A stretch of 64,000 bases of DNA, from NCBI GenBank assembly GCA_963539695.1, contig CAUTOC010000008.1, forward strand, positions 1 to 64,000, given 5' to 3'. The notes under the pieces were generated by a model. The model saw only the letters and a program-made list of their open reading frames with translations, had not been told where the DNA came from and ran no database searches. This DNA is from Catonella sp963539695. GTDB lineage: Bacteria; Bacillota; Clostridia; Lachnospirales; Lachnospiraceae. Each line of letters starts with the position of its first letter. Within the stretch, counting starts at the first letter, position 1. The translations under genes and the position numbers were made by a program. Positions 8,478 to 16,543 of the stretch are shown here, piece after piece.

Positions 8478-9422
8478 TCAGACAAATATCAATAATGCAA
8501 TATTCCTGATTAGTCCTGATTTAAAAAATTTATTTTTGATTATACTAATTCTCCTACCTAAAAATCCTTTAGTTTTAAGTGCTGCAAATTCCTCGGCAGT
8601 ATTAAGTTTCGACTTTGTAAGATATTCTCCGAAATACTTAATAAATTCCTCTCCCTGACTTATATTTTCTCTTATTCTTTGCCTTATTTCATACATTTTA
8701 CTAAACCTCACCTTAAAATAAGAACTAAAACTCTCACCACCGACTACATTGTTTTCATGTTGTCTATAATACTCTGTAAAGCCCTCTACATAACCAATCT
8801 TTCCAAAACCGGCTGCAAGCAGTCCGAACCACCAGTCATGCATTTTAGCTTTTTTATACGGCACAAGTCCTCTCTTTTCCGCTTTAAGCTCCAACTCTAC
8901 CAAAGCCTTATTTATCATAATCGTACCGCCTATGAGTTTATTTTCCATAAGCAGGTAATTAAATGAAATTTTTGTCCTATCTACTTTTTCTGCCTCAAAA
9001 TATGAAGTAGATGTTACTGCTAAGTTTTTATCAGTAATAACCACATCCGAAAATACAAGAGTCGGCTTACTCTCCTCTATTTGCTTTATTTTAGTAAGTG
9101 AACGACTAAGCTTATCCTTTACCCACACATCATCCTGATCCGAAAAACAAAAATAATCTGCATACGGAGCACAATTAGTTGCTACTTCTTTTATTCCGTT
9201 AAAAAAGTTACCCGCTGCCCCCAAATTTACCTTATTTCTCTGAAAATATATTTTATCGGGATAATTTTTTATATACTCATTTACAATAACCTCTGTATTA
9301 TCTTTTGAATTATCATCAAAAATAAATAGTTTCCAGTCAGTATAATCCTGTGTCAATATAGAATCTATCTGCTCTTTTATATATTTTTCTCCGTTATAAG
9401 TACCCATTATTATAGCAATCAT
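8478..9422 (-). CDS. Family 2 glycosyltransferase (rhamnosyltransferase type)
   Basis: A 314-residue GT-A fold glycosyltransferase. The N-terminal strand is IAIIMGTYNG, the nucleotide-binding DDN lies at 36-38, and the SDQDDVW block at 94-100 carries the metal-binding acidic residues. Such enzymes transfer rhamnose or related sugars in cell-wall polysaccharide or O-antigen assembly. The C-terminal ~70 residues are basic and partly hydrophobic, fitting membrane-edge work. Its ATG overlaps the stop of the preceding glycosyltransferase as ATGA, so the two are translationally coupled. Donor and acceptor cannot be read from sequence. Confidence 0.8.
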   Translation of the reverse strand: MIAIIMGTYNGEKYIKEQIDSILTQDYTDWKLFIFDDNSKDNTEVIVNEYIKNYPDKIYFQRNKVNLGAAGNFFNGIKEVATNCAPYADYFCFSDQDDVWVKDKLSRSLTKIKQIEESKPTLVFSDVVITDKNLAVTSTSYFEAEKVDRTKISFNYLLMENKLIGGTIMINKALVELELKAEKRGLVPYKKAKMHDWWFGLLAAGFGKIGYVEGFTEYYRQHENNVVGGESFSSYFKVRFSKMYEIRQRIRENISQGEEFIKYFGEYLTKSKLNTAEEFAALKTKGFLGRRISIIKNKFFKSGLIRNIALLIFV

Positions 9423-10324
9423 TTAAAATAATCCTTATTCATACAAAATTTCATAACCATACTCTTAGGCAATTTATCATATTTTTTACCCAGTTTATAG
9501 CCAATCAGCTTTGCTGCACTGTGAAATACAAGTTTTGGTATCAGGTAAAATTTTCCTGACTTTAGTAAATGAACGGCTGTATCCTTAACCAATTTTTTAC
9601 CTTCTTTATAGGAAGATACTTTTTCAAATACTTCTTTATATTCCCTATGAGATGCACCTAAGTCAAAGTTTCTTGTAAACTGCTGTTTCATGCTATATTC
9701 ATGATAATGAACTACCCTTGCATCTGCCTTATAGACTATCTTAAAGTCCATTTCCATTAATTTTGCAGCCATAAGCATATCTTCATTAAATACAGTACGC
9801 TTTACAAAACCGCCTGCCTCACTATAAGCACTCTTTCTGTAAGCTGCACAAACATCCGAACAAAACCAAGCCTTTATTCCCATAGTCTTTATATCTTCTT
9901 TAGTTTTTATACTGTCTTTATCAGGATAATTAAACTCTCTGGTATATCTTTCTATCTCTCCTGCCTTTTCATCCGTTTCCTGTCTTGCATAAACTAGAGC
10001 CACCTTTTCATCACTAAAAGCAGATAAAAGATTACTAAAAAGCATTCCGTTTTTTGGTCTTGCATCCTGTGTCATGCATATAAATATATCAGCCTTTGAA
10101 AGTTCTGCCCCCATTCTTCTAGTCGCACCATGATCAAAATCGGATTTTTTAATATGAGTTACATTTATGGGCAAAATATCTTCAAATTCTTTTTTCCAAA
10201 ATTTTTCTTCAGTATTTATAATAAATATATTGTCCGGTTTTAAGGTCTGAATTAATATCCCTTTAAGCAATTCATTAAACTCTGTGCCCGGTTTATAAGT
10301 AGGTATTATTATATCAAATGTCAT
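9419..10324 (-). CDS. Family 2 glycosyltransferase (rhamnosyltransferase-like)
   Basis: A 301-residue GT2 enzyme. It starts with FDIIIPTYKPG and has FDHGATRRMG at about 63-72, a block typical of dTDP-rhamnosyltransferases, then TQDARP at 85-90, where a DxD-type acidic motif is expected. It is the first gene of a two-gene operon behind its own promoter. No polymer flippase or polymerase lies nearby, so the pair is an isolated glycan-modification module. Glycosylation of flagellin is one possibility given the neighbouring flagellar operon, but that is inference from position only. Confidence 0.78.
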   Translation of the reverse strand: MTFDIIIPTYKPGTEFNELLKGILIQTLKPDNIFIINTEEKFWKKEFEDILPINVTHIKKSDFDHGATRRMGAELSKADIFICMTQDARPKNGMLFSNLLSAFSDEKVALVYARQETDEKAGEIERYTREFNYPDKDSIKTKEDIKTMGIKAWFCSDVCAAYRKSAYSEAGGFVKRTVFNEDMLMAAKLMEMDFKIVYKADARVVHYHEYSMKQQFTRNFDLGASHREYKEVFEKVSSYKEGKKLVKDTAVHLLKSGKFYLIPKLVFHSAAKLIGYKLGKKYDKLPKSMVMKFCMNKDYFK

Positions 10325-10359
10325 TATTTTTCTTCTTTCCGGTTATTATTTGAATTTAA

Positions 10360-10388
10360 AGTATAACAAATTGTAGTTAGTCTGTAAA
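10360..10388 (-). promoter_or_regulatory. Putative sigma-A promoter of the glycosyltransferase pair
   Basis: On the minus strand TTTACA (10388-10383), a 17-base spacer and TATACT (10365-10360) lie 36 bases before the start codon at 10324. The pair sits downstream of the flagellar terminator, so it would allow independent transcription. Confidence 0.6.
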
Positions 10389-10423
10389 CAGGCTTAATAT
10401 ATCACTAACAAGATACAAAATAT

Positions 10424-10461
10424 AAAAACCCCAACACCATTTATAACAAATAGTGCTGAGG
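10424..10461 (-). terminator. Terminator of the flagellar operon
   Basis: A near-continuous 14-pair stem (with several G-T pairs) starts CCTCAGCACTATTT and is closed by a five-base loop. It is followed on the minus strand by TTTTTATA. It lies 26 bases after the flgE stop. Confidence 0.85.
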
Positions 10462-10486
10462 CCTTCATCTAATAAGCTTTTATCAA

Positions 10487-11971
10487 TTATCTCTTGAGGT
10501 TAATAAGTTCCTCAAGGATTGAATCTGTAGTAGTAATAGTTCTTGAGTTTGCCTGGAAACCACGCTGAGTAGTAATCATCTCCGTAAACTGTGCAGCAAG
10601 GTCTACATTTGACATCTCAAGCATACCTGTCTGAATCTTTCCACCATCAGAAGTAACATCCTGACCTACTCCATCAAAGTTACCTGAGTTCGTAGTTTCT
10701 ACAAAGTTACTGTTTCCGACAGCTTCAAGACCGCCCGGATTTCTAAATTTTGCAACGGCAATCTGTCCAAGAAGTTTAAGATCTCCATTGTCATAAGTAC
10801 CATAAGCCTTACCTGAACTATCTATGGTAACACCTGTCATAGTGCCTTTCATCTTACCTTTACCATTACCGTCTACATCACCCATAGTTGACTCTATTTT
10901 AGATGAAGTCTGACTTGCAAACATGGTAAGCTTAGAAAAATCCATTTCAATGTTTTCAAATGGGTTAGGTGTTTTACCTCCAATATTAAGGAACATCTTT
11001 TTAATGTTAGCACCCTCTTCCAAATCGTCAGCATTATAATCATCACTTTCATCTTCAGCAAGTGACTTAAACTTACCTGTCTTTCCGTCAAATACTGCAT
11101 TAAACTTTGCACCATCAAATTTTGGCTTACCATCTTCAATATCTGCCGGTCCAACATCACCTAGCGATGTTTTATCTTTAGTAAGACTTGCACCCCAACC
11201 TGTCGGTTCATAGGTTACATTTCCATTTTCATCCGTAATCTTATTATACATAATGGACTTACCGTCTTTAAGTATATCATTAAGTTCTATGTTGTACGCA
11301 TTCTTTGAAGCAGAACTCTGTTTGATAGTAAATTTAGCTGTATATTTATAACCTAATTTATCATAAAAGTTCATTTGGAAGGTACGACCTGCTGAGCCCG
11401 GTGCCATAGTCTTATCTGTTTGATCAAGGTTTCCTGATATGTAAGAAGCCTTTGTAGCCTCCGGATCAGTATACTGATTTTCAGGAGACATAAGTTTAAG
11501 GTCTGAAACCGGACCCGGCTTAATTCTGGTAGGATCATCAGGGTCTACCTGCCACCCCTGTACCTTAGCACCGTCTGAGGTAACGAGATTTCCGTCAGGG
11601 TCTACAGTAAAAGCACCGTTCTTTGTAAAGTATGTTCTTCCTCCACTCTTTGTTACAAAGAATGAGTTTCCTGTAAGCATACAGTCAAAAGCATTGTTAG
11701 TAGTCTGTGAGCCGCCCTGTCCTGTTATGTTCTTAGAGATAGATGCTACATTTGTACCGAGACCTATCTGTTTAGGGTTAATACCACCCACATTTGTCTC
11801 TTTATTAGGACCTGAAGAAGCCTGTGTAGTCTGATAATATACATCAGAAAATACAGTGGAACTGGATTTAAAACCTACTGTATTTACATTCGCAATATTG
11901 TTACCTATAACATCCATCTTGGTCTGATGTGCTCTAAGTCCGGCTACACCAGAAAAAAGTGATCTCATCAT
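10487..11971 (-). CDS. flgE: Flagellar hook protein FlgE
   Basis: Structural subunit of the hook joining rod and filament, exported through the flagellar type III apparatus. The 494-residue protein has the conserved N-terminal rod/hook signature GVAGLRAHQTKMDVIGNNIANVN followed by GFK, and the C-terminal TQRGFQANSRTITTTDSILEELINLKR coiled-coil half; the variable surface-exposed region lies between about 150 and 400. GGAGG ten bases before the first ATG supports the start. It is the last gene of the operon, immediately followed by a terminator; in many relatives flbD, motAB and fliL would follow. Confidence 0.95.
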   Translation of the reverse strand: MMRSLFSGVAGLRAHQTKMDVIGNNIANVNTVGFKSSSTVFSDVYYQTTQASSGPNKETNVGGINPKQIGLGTNVASISKNITGQGGSQTTNNAFDCMLTGNSFFVTKSGGRTYFTKNGAFTVDPDGNLVTSDGAKVQGWQVDPDDPTRIKPGPVSDLKLMSPENQYTDPEATKASYISGNLDQTDKTMAPGSAGRTFQMNFYDKLGYKYTAKFTIKQSSASKNAYNIELNDILKDGKSIMYNKITDENGNVTYEPTGWGASLTKDKTSLGDVGPADIEDGKPKFDGAKFNAVFDGKTGKFKSLAEDESDDYNADDLEEGANIKKMFLNIGGKTPNPFENIEMDFSKLTMFASQTSSKIESTMGDVDGNGKGKMKGTMTGVTIDSSGKAYGTYDNGDLKLLGQIAVAKFRNPGGLEAVGNSNFVETTNSGNFDGVGQDVTSDGGKIQTGMLEMSNVDLAAQFTEMITTQRGFQANSRTITTTDSILEELINLKR

Positions 11972-12058
11972 AATTAAATGACCTCCATTGTAAACTATTT
12001 ATATAATAAGTGTCTCCTCTGCCATTCAGAAACAAAAGCCTCCATTTAAGGTCCGGCT

Positions 12059-12460
12059 TTAACTTATTACTGCACCATCAATATTTGTGAAAATTTTATC
12101 TTCACTATCCCCTACAGCAGTTACTACCATATTGTTTTTCACATTTACTATAAATGCAAGTTCGTCAACTACTATAAGCGACTCGTTGATTCCTTTCTGT
12201 CTTGCTCTGTCAGTTCCTTCTGAAAGTCTTGATATCTGCTCATTTGATAAATTGATATTACGACTGGCAAGCCTTGCATTAGCGTGTTTAGAGAATCTTA
12301 GTGCTTTAGCACCTCTTTCGGACTCACTGATAAGTATATCTCTAAAACTTGTTCCTGTAAAGGCGGTTTTATCTTTAACCTTTTTTTCATTTGTATTTTG
12401 GTCAAGATACCTTCCTCTAACTTGTTCAATGGAACCGAAACTTCCATTATTTACATTCAT
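12059..12460 (-). CDS. Small flagellar operon protein (TIGR02530 type)
   Basis: A 133-residue cytosolic protein of the family found between flgD and flgE in Firmicute fla operons. Recognisable blocks are FSKHANARLASRNI (about 56-69), KGINESLIVVD and the C-terminal FTNIDGAVIS. The biochemical function is not established; position suggests a role in hook assembly. The start is set at 12460, because GGGAGGTGAG lies just upstream; a further start 15 bases upstream would overlap that ribosome site. The 72-base gap to flgD has no clear signal. Confidence 0.8.
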   Translation of the reverse strand: MNVNNGSFGSIEQVRGRYLDQNTNEKKVKDKTAFTGTSFRDILISESERGAKALRFSKHANARLASRNINLSNEQISRLSEGTDRARQKGINESLIVVDELAFIVNVKNNMVVTAVGDSEDKIFTNIDGAVIS

Positions 12461-12551
12461 TTGCTCACCTCCCACATAAATTTATCAACAATTCAGGGTA
12501 AAAGTTAACACTACATTTTCCATTACCCTGCATTGTCGAAATTATGAAAGG

Positions 12552-13610
12552 TTACGGATTTTTTTGTGTACCGGAAGGCTTTTTCTCTTCAGTTTTTTTG
12601 TCGCCTTCAGTCTTTTTATCACCCTCGGTTTTCTTATCGCCCTCAGTCTTTTTATCGCCTTCGGTTTTCTTATCGCCCTCAGTCTTTTTATCGCCTTCGG
12701 TTTTCTTGTCGCCCTCGGTCTTTTTATCACCCTCGGTTTTCTTGTCGCCCTCGGTCTTTTTATCACCTTCGGTTTTCTTATCGCCTTCAGGCTTCTTGTC
12801 TCCATCAGGTTTCTTTGGCGGTTCCGGTTTCTTAGGTTCATCACCTTCTGTAACTGTAAGAGAAAGATTGGTATTATTACGCGTATTAAAATTATTCTTA
12901 AACTTAACATCCACCTTATAATGTCCCGGCTTTAAGTCCTTAAATGCTTCAGGACTAACAGTTACCAATCCGTCTTCATCTATAGTGAAATACTTAGCAG
13001 GTATATCCTTACCGGCTACACTAAGTCCAAGTGCTGTTGCCTTACCAATTCCTTCACCCATATGTACTCTAAATCTTACAGGCTTTGGATGATCTTTATT
13101 AAACTTCAACTCTTTATTCTCAACCTTTGGAATTGTATTTCCTTTTAAGTAATCAGGGTTAATAACCGACTGAACATCTGAAGCAGGATATAAATTGCCT
13201 CCGATTGAGAGATAAGCTTTATTTCCTTTTACAGATACAAAATCAACCTTTCCGCTTACGGTAGTTTCTTTTCCGTCTGCACCCTTAGTAGCTACTACAA
13301 CTTCCTGTCCTATAAGACTATACGCCTGTGAATTTGCTATAGTGGCATTTAAGTTCTGCATCTGTTCAAGTGTAGAATAAGTTGCAAGCTGAGATATCCA
13401 CTCGGTATTACTTTGTGGCTGTAAAGGATCCTGATTTTCCATTTGAGCACAAAGGAGCTTTAAGAAAGAATCTTTACCAAGCTTATTCAACTCATCCGCA
13501 GTTTTAATTTTTTTTATATTTTTCGTCTTACTTATAACACCGTTTCTGACCTGTGCCTCAAGACCTTTGTCAGTTCTGGTAGAATTATAGTTTGTACTAA
13601 ACTCTGACAT
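12552..13610 (-). CDS. flgD: Hook-capping protein FlgD with a Lys/Glu-rich repeat tail
   Basis: Scaffold that caps the growing hook. Residues 37-100 hold the conserved FlgD_N block (KDSFLKLLCAQMENQDPLQP, TLEQMQNLN). A beta-rich region at about 170-255 contains VRFRVHMG and a tudor/FnIII-like part. The protein is 352 residues, longer than the ~140-250 usual in relatives. The excess is a C-terminal tail of about 80 residues built of EGDKKT hexapeptides encoded by an 18-bp tandem repeat (12601-12798). The tail is strongly charged and should be disordered. The gene follows fliK by 17 bases. Confidence 0.92.
   Translation of the reverse strand: MSEFSTNYNSTRTDKGLEAQVRNGVISKTKNIKKIKTADELNKLGKDSFLKLLCAQMENQDPLQPQSNTEWISQLATYSTLEQMQNLNATIANSQAYSLIGQEVVVATKGADGKETTVSGKVDFVSVKGNKAYLSIGGNLYPASDVQSVINPDYLKGNTIPKVENKELKFNKDHPKPVRFRVHMGEGIGKATALGLSVAGKDIPAKYFTIDEDGLVTVSPEAFKDLKPGHYKVDVKFKNNFNTRNNTNLSLTVTEGDEPKKPEPPKKPDGDKKPEGDKKTEGDKKTEGDKKTEGDKKTEGDKKTEGDKKTEGDKKTEGDKKTEGDKKTEGDKKTEGDKKTEEKKPSGTQKNP
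12601..12798 (-). repeat. 11 x 18-bp in-frame tandem repeat in flgD
   Basis: Eleven consecutive 18-bp units encode E-G-D-K-K-T (one unit E-G-D-K-K-P). Neighbouring units alternate between two codon versions (ending in KK as AAAAAG/AAGAAA), giving a 36-bp higher-order period. This suggests expansion by duplication of a dimer. Copy number is expected to vary between strains. Confidence 0.95.
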
Positions 13611-13627
13611 ATTTTACCTTTCTTAAA

Positions 13628-15109
13628 TTATGCACCTAGATTTATATTGCTTCCTGTTCCATTGTCCGTATAAGATATAATTGCATCTTCCGACGACATA
13701 GAAAGCCCTTCTATTCCCTCTTCCGCCTCAAGGCTGAAATTTCTGTTTCTCTTATTATGCTTGCTTTCTTCACCGGAATTTCTTCCTCTGTCATCTCTTC
13801 CTATTCCATTTTCTGAAATCGCAACCGATACACTTGCTACCTTGAGTCCCTGATTTTCAAAATTCAGTTTAAGTTCTGCCATTCTGCTCTCAAGTGCTAT
13901 CTTAGCTTCGGATGATTCTACCCTAAATTCAGCCTGTAAAATTCCATGCTTAGAAGATACATTCACTGCAACTTTACCTAAAGTTTCAGGTGTAAGCATA
14001 AACTCAATACTTGTTTTATCCGGCGCATGCAGACCTTTTATTTGGTTTGTAACCTGTTCAAGTATCTCCTTTGCTGAAGTACCTTCCGGGAGTGAATTTG
14101 TATTTTCAAGCTTTTGAAGATTTTCCGCTATGTTATCAAATAAATTATGTGCAGAAACTCCCGTAACTTCCGCAGAAATCTCCTTATTTTCTCCATGCGT
14201 ATTGTGACTGCTCTGTTCAAAACCTGCCTGTGTGTTTGCAGAATCGGCATCACCTGCATTTGCCGTTAAAGGAACTATTACAACAGGATCTTTCACATCT
14301 TGTTCTATAGTCTCTTCAACATCCACTTCTTTCCTTGTTACAACCAGTTCTACTCTTTTCTGCTTTTCAAACATTTTTGCAAGGATTTCATTAAGACTTA
14401 TTACTTCTTTTTTCTCAGAATCAGATAATTCTTCCCCTGCCCGCTTTTCATCTGTGACTCCTTCTGTCATTCCGGCAGTCATTTGCTCCACCTCATCAAA
14501 ATGACTATTAATGATATCGGAAATAGCTCCTAAATCCTTAAAAGCTTCGTCATTAGTGAGGATAGCTGAAATATTATCAAGTCCGTTAATCTCAGTAACG
14601 AAACTCTTCCAGCTATTAATGTCCAGCAAATTTTCAGATGTCAGGTTACTTTCGACTATAAAATCTTTAACAGTTGTTTCATCAGTTTCCGTTTTAGCAG
14701 AAATTCCTGCTATCATACTTGCCAGTATTGCCATTAAAGCTTTTGTCTTTTCATCCTGCGTTTCTTCGCCCGTTTCAGTCTCTTCCGTAAACAGCTTCTT
14801 TAAAGCATTTCTATCGGCTTTGTAATTGCCGTCTTTAACTTTATAGACTGCATCGCCTGCCTTGTCATTAGGCTTGTTCGCCGATTTATTATCGGTACTG
14901 CCGGCTAACATTTTGTCATTTCCCTTAAATGACTTCTCTGATGTTATCTTATTGATTTTAGCTTCTTTAGAATCACTCTTAGTAAGCGAAGCTTTATTTT
15001 CTTTGTTAAGCACATCAGAAAATGACGCATCAGACTTAATACCTTGCACCTTTGTTTTATGTGCCGCTGACGGTGAAACAGCATTCAGGTTAACCCGTGC
15101 TGTTGCCAT
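13628..15109 (-). CDS. fliK: Flagellar hook-length control protein FliK
   Basis: Secreted molecular ruler that switches the export gate from hook to filament substrates. The 493-residue protein has a long low-complexity, Lys/Glu/Ser-rich N-terminal half and a conserved C-terminal Flg_hook domain at about 340-440 with EFMLTPETLGKVAVNVS and NFENQGLKVASVSV. Length is in the normal range. A sigma-D-like promoter lies 55-80 bases upstream. It is followed by flgD, as in Bacillus. A second FliK-like gene is found at 59025. Confidence 0.9.
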   Translation of the reverse strand: MATARVNLNAVSPSAAHKTKVQGIKSDASFSDVLNKENKASLTKSDSKEAKINKITSEKSFKGNDKMLAGSTDNKSANKPNDKAGDAVYKVKDGNYKADRNALKKLFTEETETGEETQDEKTKALMAILASMIAGISAKTETDETTVKDFIVESNLTSENLLDINSWKSFVTEINGLDNISAILTNDEAFKDLGAISDIINSHFDEVEQMTAGMTEGVTDEKRAGEELSDSEKKEVISLNEILAKMFEKQKRVELVVTRKEVDVEETIEQDVKDPVVIVPLTANAGDADSANTQAGFEQSSHNTHGENKEISAEVTGVSAHNLFDNIAENLQKLENTNSLPEGTSAKEILEQVTNQIKGLHAPDKTSIEFMLTPETLGKVAVNVSSKHGILQAEFRVESSEAKIALESRMAELKLNFENQGLKVASVSVAISENGIGRDDRGRNSGEESKHNKRNRNFSLEAEEGIEGLSMSSEDAIISYTDNGTGSNINLGA

Positions 15110-15163
15110 AAAAAATCTCCCTCCTATCCTTAATTTTGTAGGTGCAAATACACCTCATATATA

Positions 15164-15190
15164 TTATCGGATAACAGGGAGAAAAACTTA
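15164..15190 (-). promoter_or_regulatory. Candidate sigma-D (FliA) promoter in front of fliK
   Basis: On the minus strand TAAG (15190-15187), a 15-base spacer and TCCGATAA (15171-15164) lie close to the flagellar sigma consensus TAAA-N15-GCCGATAA, with one mismatch in each half. It lies in the 84-base gap between ylxF and fliK. It could give the hook genes fliK-flgD-flgE an internal late promoter. Confidence 0.4.
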
Positions 15191-15193
15191 ACC

Positions 15194-16024
15194 TTATTTT
15201 TTCTGCATTATTGAAATTTTTTTCGTTACTTTTGCTGCCATATTTGAATCCATCTTAGCAAGAATTGCTCCCGCCTCCTTAGTTTTCATATGCAAAAGAA
15301 TATTTGAAACTAAGTCAAGGTCACCGCCCATTCCATTCAAAATCCTAGCAGCCTCCTCAGGCTTCATGCTCTTATACATTTCCGCCTGTTCTATTAATTT
15401 TCTTTCAATTTCCTGCTGCTCTACTACTTGCCTATAAATCTCAGCGGCATTGTCAGGTGAAATTGATTCATAATACTTTTTATATTCTTCAATATCCGGA
15501 GCTTTATCATTAAATACTACTTCTTTGTCAAACTTATCTTTCTCAGCTTGGAACTGGAGTTGGTTTTCTTCAAAAGTTTTAAGCCTTGCCACCTCCGCTT
15601 CAAGCTGTGCCAAATAATTAGCATCTCCCTTACGACTTCCGTTAACCGACGCAATCTGTGCTTCAAGCTCCTTTATTCTTTCCATAGCTTCAGGAAGATT
15701 CTTATATGGGTAATTATTTTCCTCTGCCGCCTGCTCATCAGGTATATCCGGCAAAATCTCATTTATTCCCGGTATATCTTTAAGTATAGGTCTAAGCACC
15801 GTAGAACCAAAACCACCCACATCATACTTGATAAGAAAAGCAAATATTGCAAGCCATATTGCAACAATGAAGAGAACAATCATAATCGTAAGTATCCTGC
15901 TTACTATGCCTTCCTTCTCTTCGTTCTTTTCGCCCTTTTTCTTGTTTTTCTTACCTTTTTTCCCCTCAGGCTGATCGGCATCTACTGTATCATCCATTTT
16001 GTCTAAATCATCCATTTCATCCAT
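15194..16024 (-). CDS. ylxF: YlxF/MotE-like membrane protein with MgtE_N-type domain
   Basis: A 276-residue protein with an acidic then lysine-rich N-terminus, one transmembrane segment at about 43-65, a coiled coil at about 100-160 and a C-terminal helical MgtE_N-like domain (about 205-270, with MKPEEAARILNGM and MKTKEAGAILAKM). Position between fliJ and fliK matches ylxF of Bacillus and the motility chaperone MotE of some proteobacteria. It may help assemble the stator or basal body; the exact role in this lineage is unknown. The gene starts two bases before the fliJ stop region ends, so the two are tightly packed. Confidence 0.8.
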   Translation of the reverse strand: MDEMDDLDKMDDTVDADQPEGKKGKKNKKKGEKNEEKEGIVSRILTIMIVLFIVAIWLAIFAFLIKYDVGGFGSTVLRPILKDIPGINEILPDIPDEQAAEENNYPYKNLPEAMERIKELEAQIASVNGSRKGDANYLAQLEAEVARLKTFEENQLQFQAEKDKFDKEVVFNDKAPDIEEYKKYYESISPDNAAEIYRQVVEQQEIERKLIEQAEMYKSMKPEEAARILNGMGGDLDLVSNILLHMKTKEAGAILAKMDSNMAAKVTKKISIMQKK

Positions 16025-16025
16025 G

Positions 16026-16493
16026 TCAGCCCTCTACCTCCTCTTTCTCACTCTTATTAATTCCATATTTATAAGCCACCAGTTCATCAACCATAGCAGC
16101 CTCTTCCGCATCCATTTCCTTCAAAAATCTGTTAAAGGCTTTTTCTCTAAGTTTCTCCTGAATTTTTCTTTCTTTCATAGCCTCACTCATCTTGTCCTGT
16201 TCAACAGCAACCTTTCCTTCAGCCTTTTTAACTTCAATTTTTTGAAGTCCAATGAAATAATCCATGCTTTCAAACGCTGCCGCTCCCATTTTTATTGCTT
16301 GAATATTTAATTTATTCCTGTAAGATTCTCTCAAAGCCTCTTCATAATTTTTCTTTCTTGTATATAGGCTTTCAAGCTTGTCTTCCTCATCATTCAGGCT
16401 TATTCTTGCCATAGCTAAAGTCATCTTCTGCTGATCTTCAAGCTTACATTTTAATTCAAGAATATTTTGCATCCTATACTTAAATCTCGCCAT
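16026..16493 (-). CDS. fliJ: Flagellar export chaperone/stalk protein FliJ
   Basis: Cytosolic coiled-coil protein that sits in the FliI ATPase ring and couples it to the export gate. The 155-residue product is almost entirely helical and charged, beginning FKYRMQNILELKCKLEDQQK, as usual for FliJ, and its length is normal. It is 50 bases downstream of fliI in the same operon. Sequence conservation in FliJ is low, so order in the operon contributes to the call. Confidence 0.88.
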   Translation of the reverse strand: MARFKYRMQNILELKCKLEDQQKMTLAMARISLNDEEDKLESLYTRKKNYEEALRESYRNKLNIQAIKMGAAAFESMDYFIGLQKIEVKKAEGKVAVEQDKMSEAMKERKIQEKLREKAFNRFLKEMDAEEAAMVDELVAYKYGINKSEKEEVEG

Positions 16494-16543
16494 TTTTCAC
16501 CTTATCATAAAATAATATCCAAATTTAAGCTTACTAATACATT

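Noticed and set aside
12601..12798. CRISPR-like array
   Set aside because: Units are contiguous, in frame and without unique spacers; it is a coding tandem repeat.
12542..12935. Open reading frames in all other frames across the flgD repeat, some over 120 codons
   Set aside because: An 18-bp repeat without stops is open in every frame; the products are monotonous and lack ribosome sites, while the FlgD frame continues from a conserved domain.
13628..15109. Long plus-strand frames opposite fliK
   Set aside because: They arise from the low-complexity Lys/Glu-rich composition of fliK and have no conserved motif or ribosome site.
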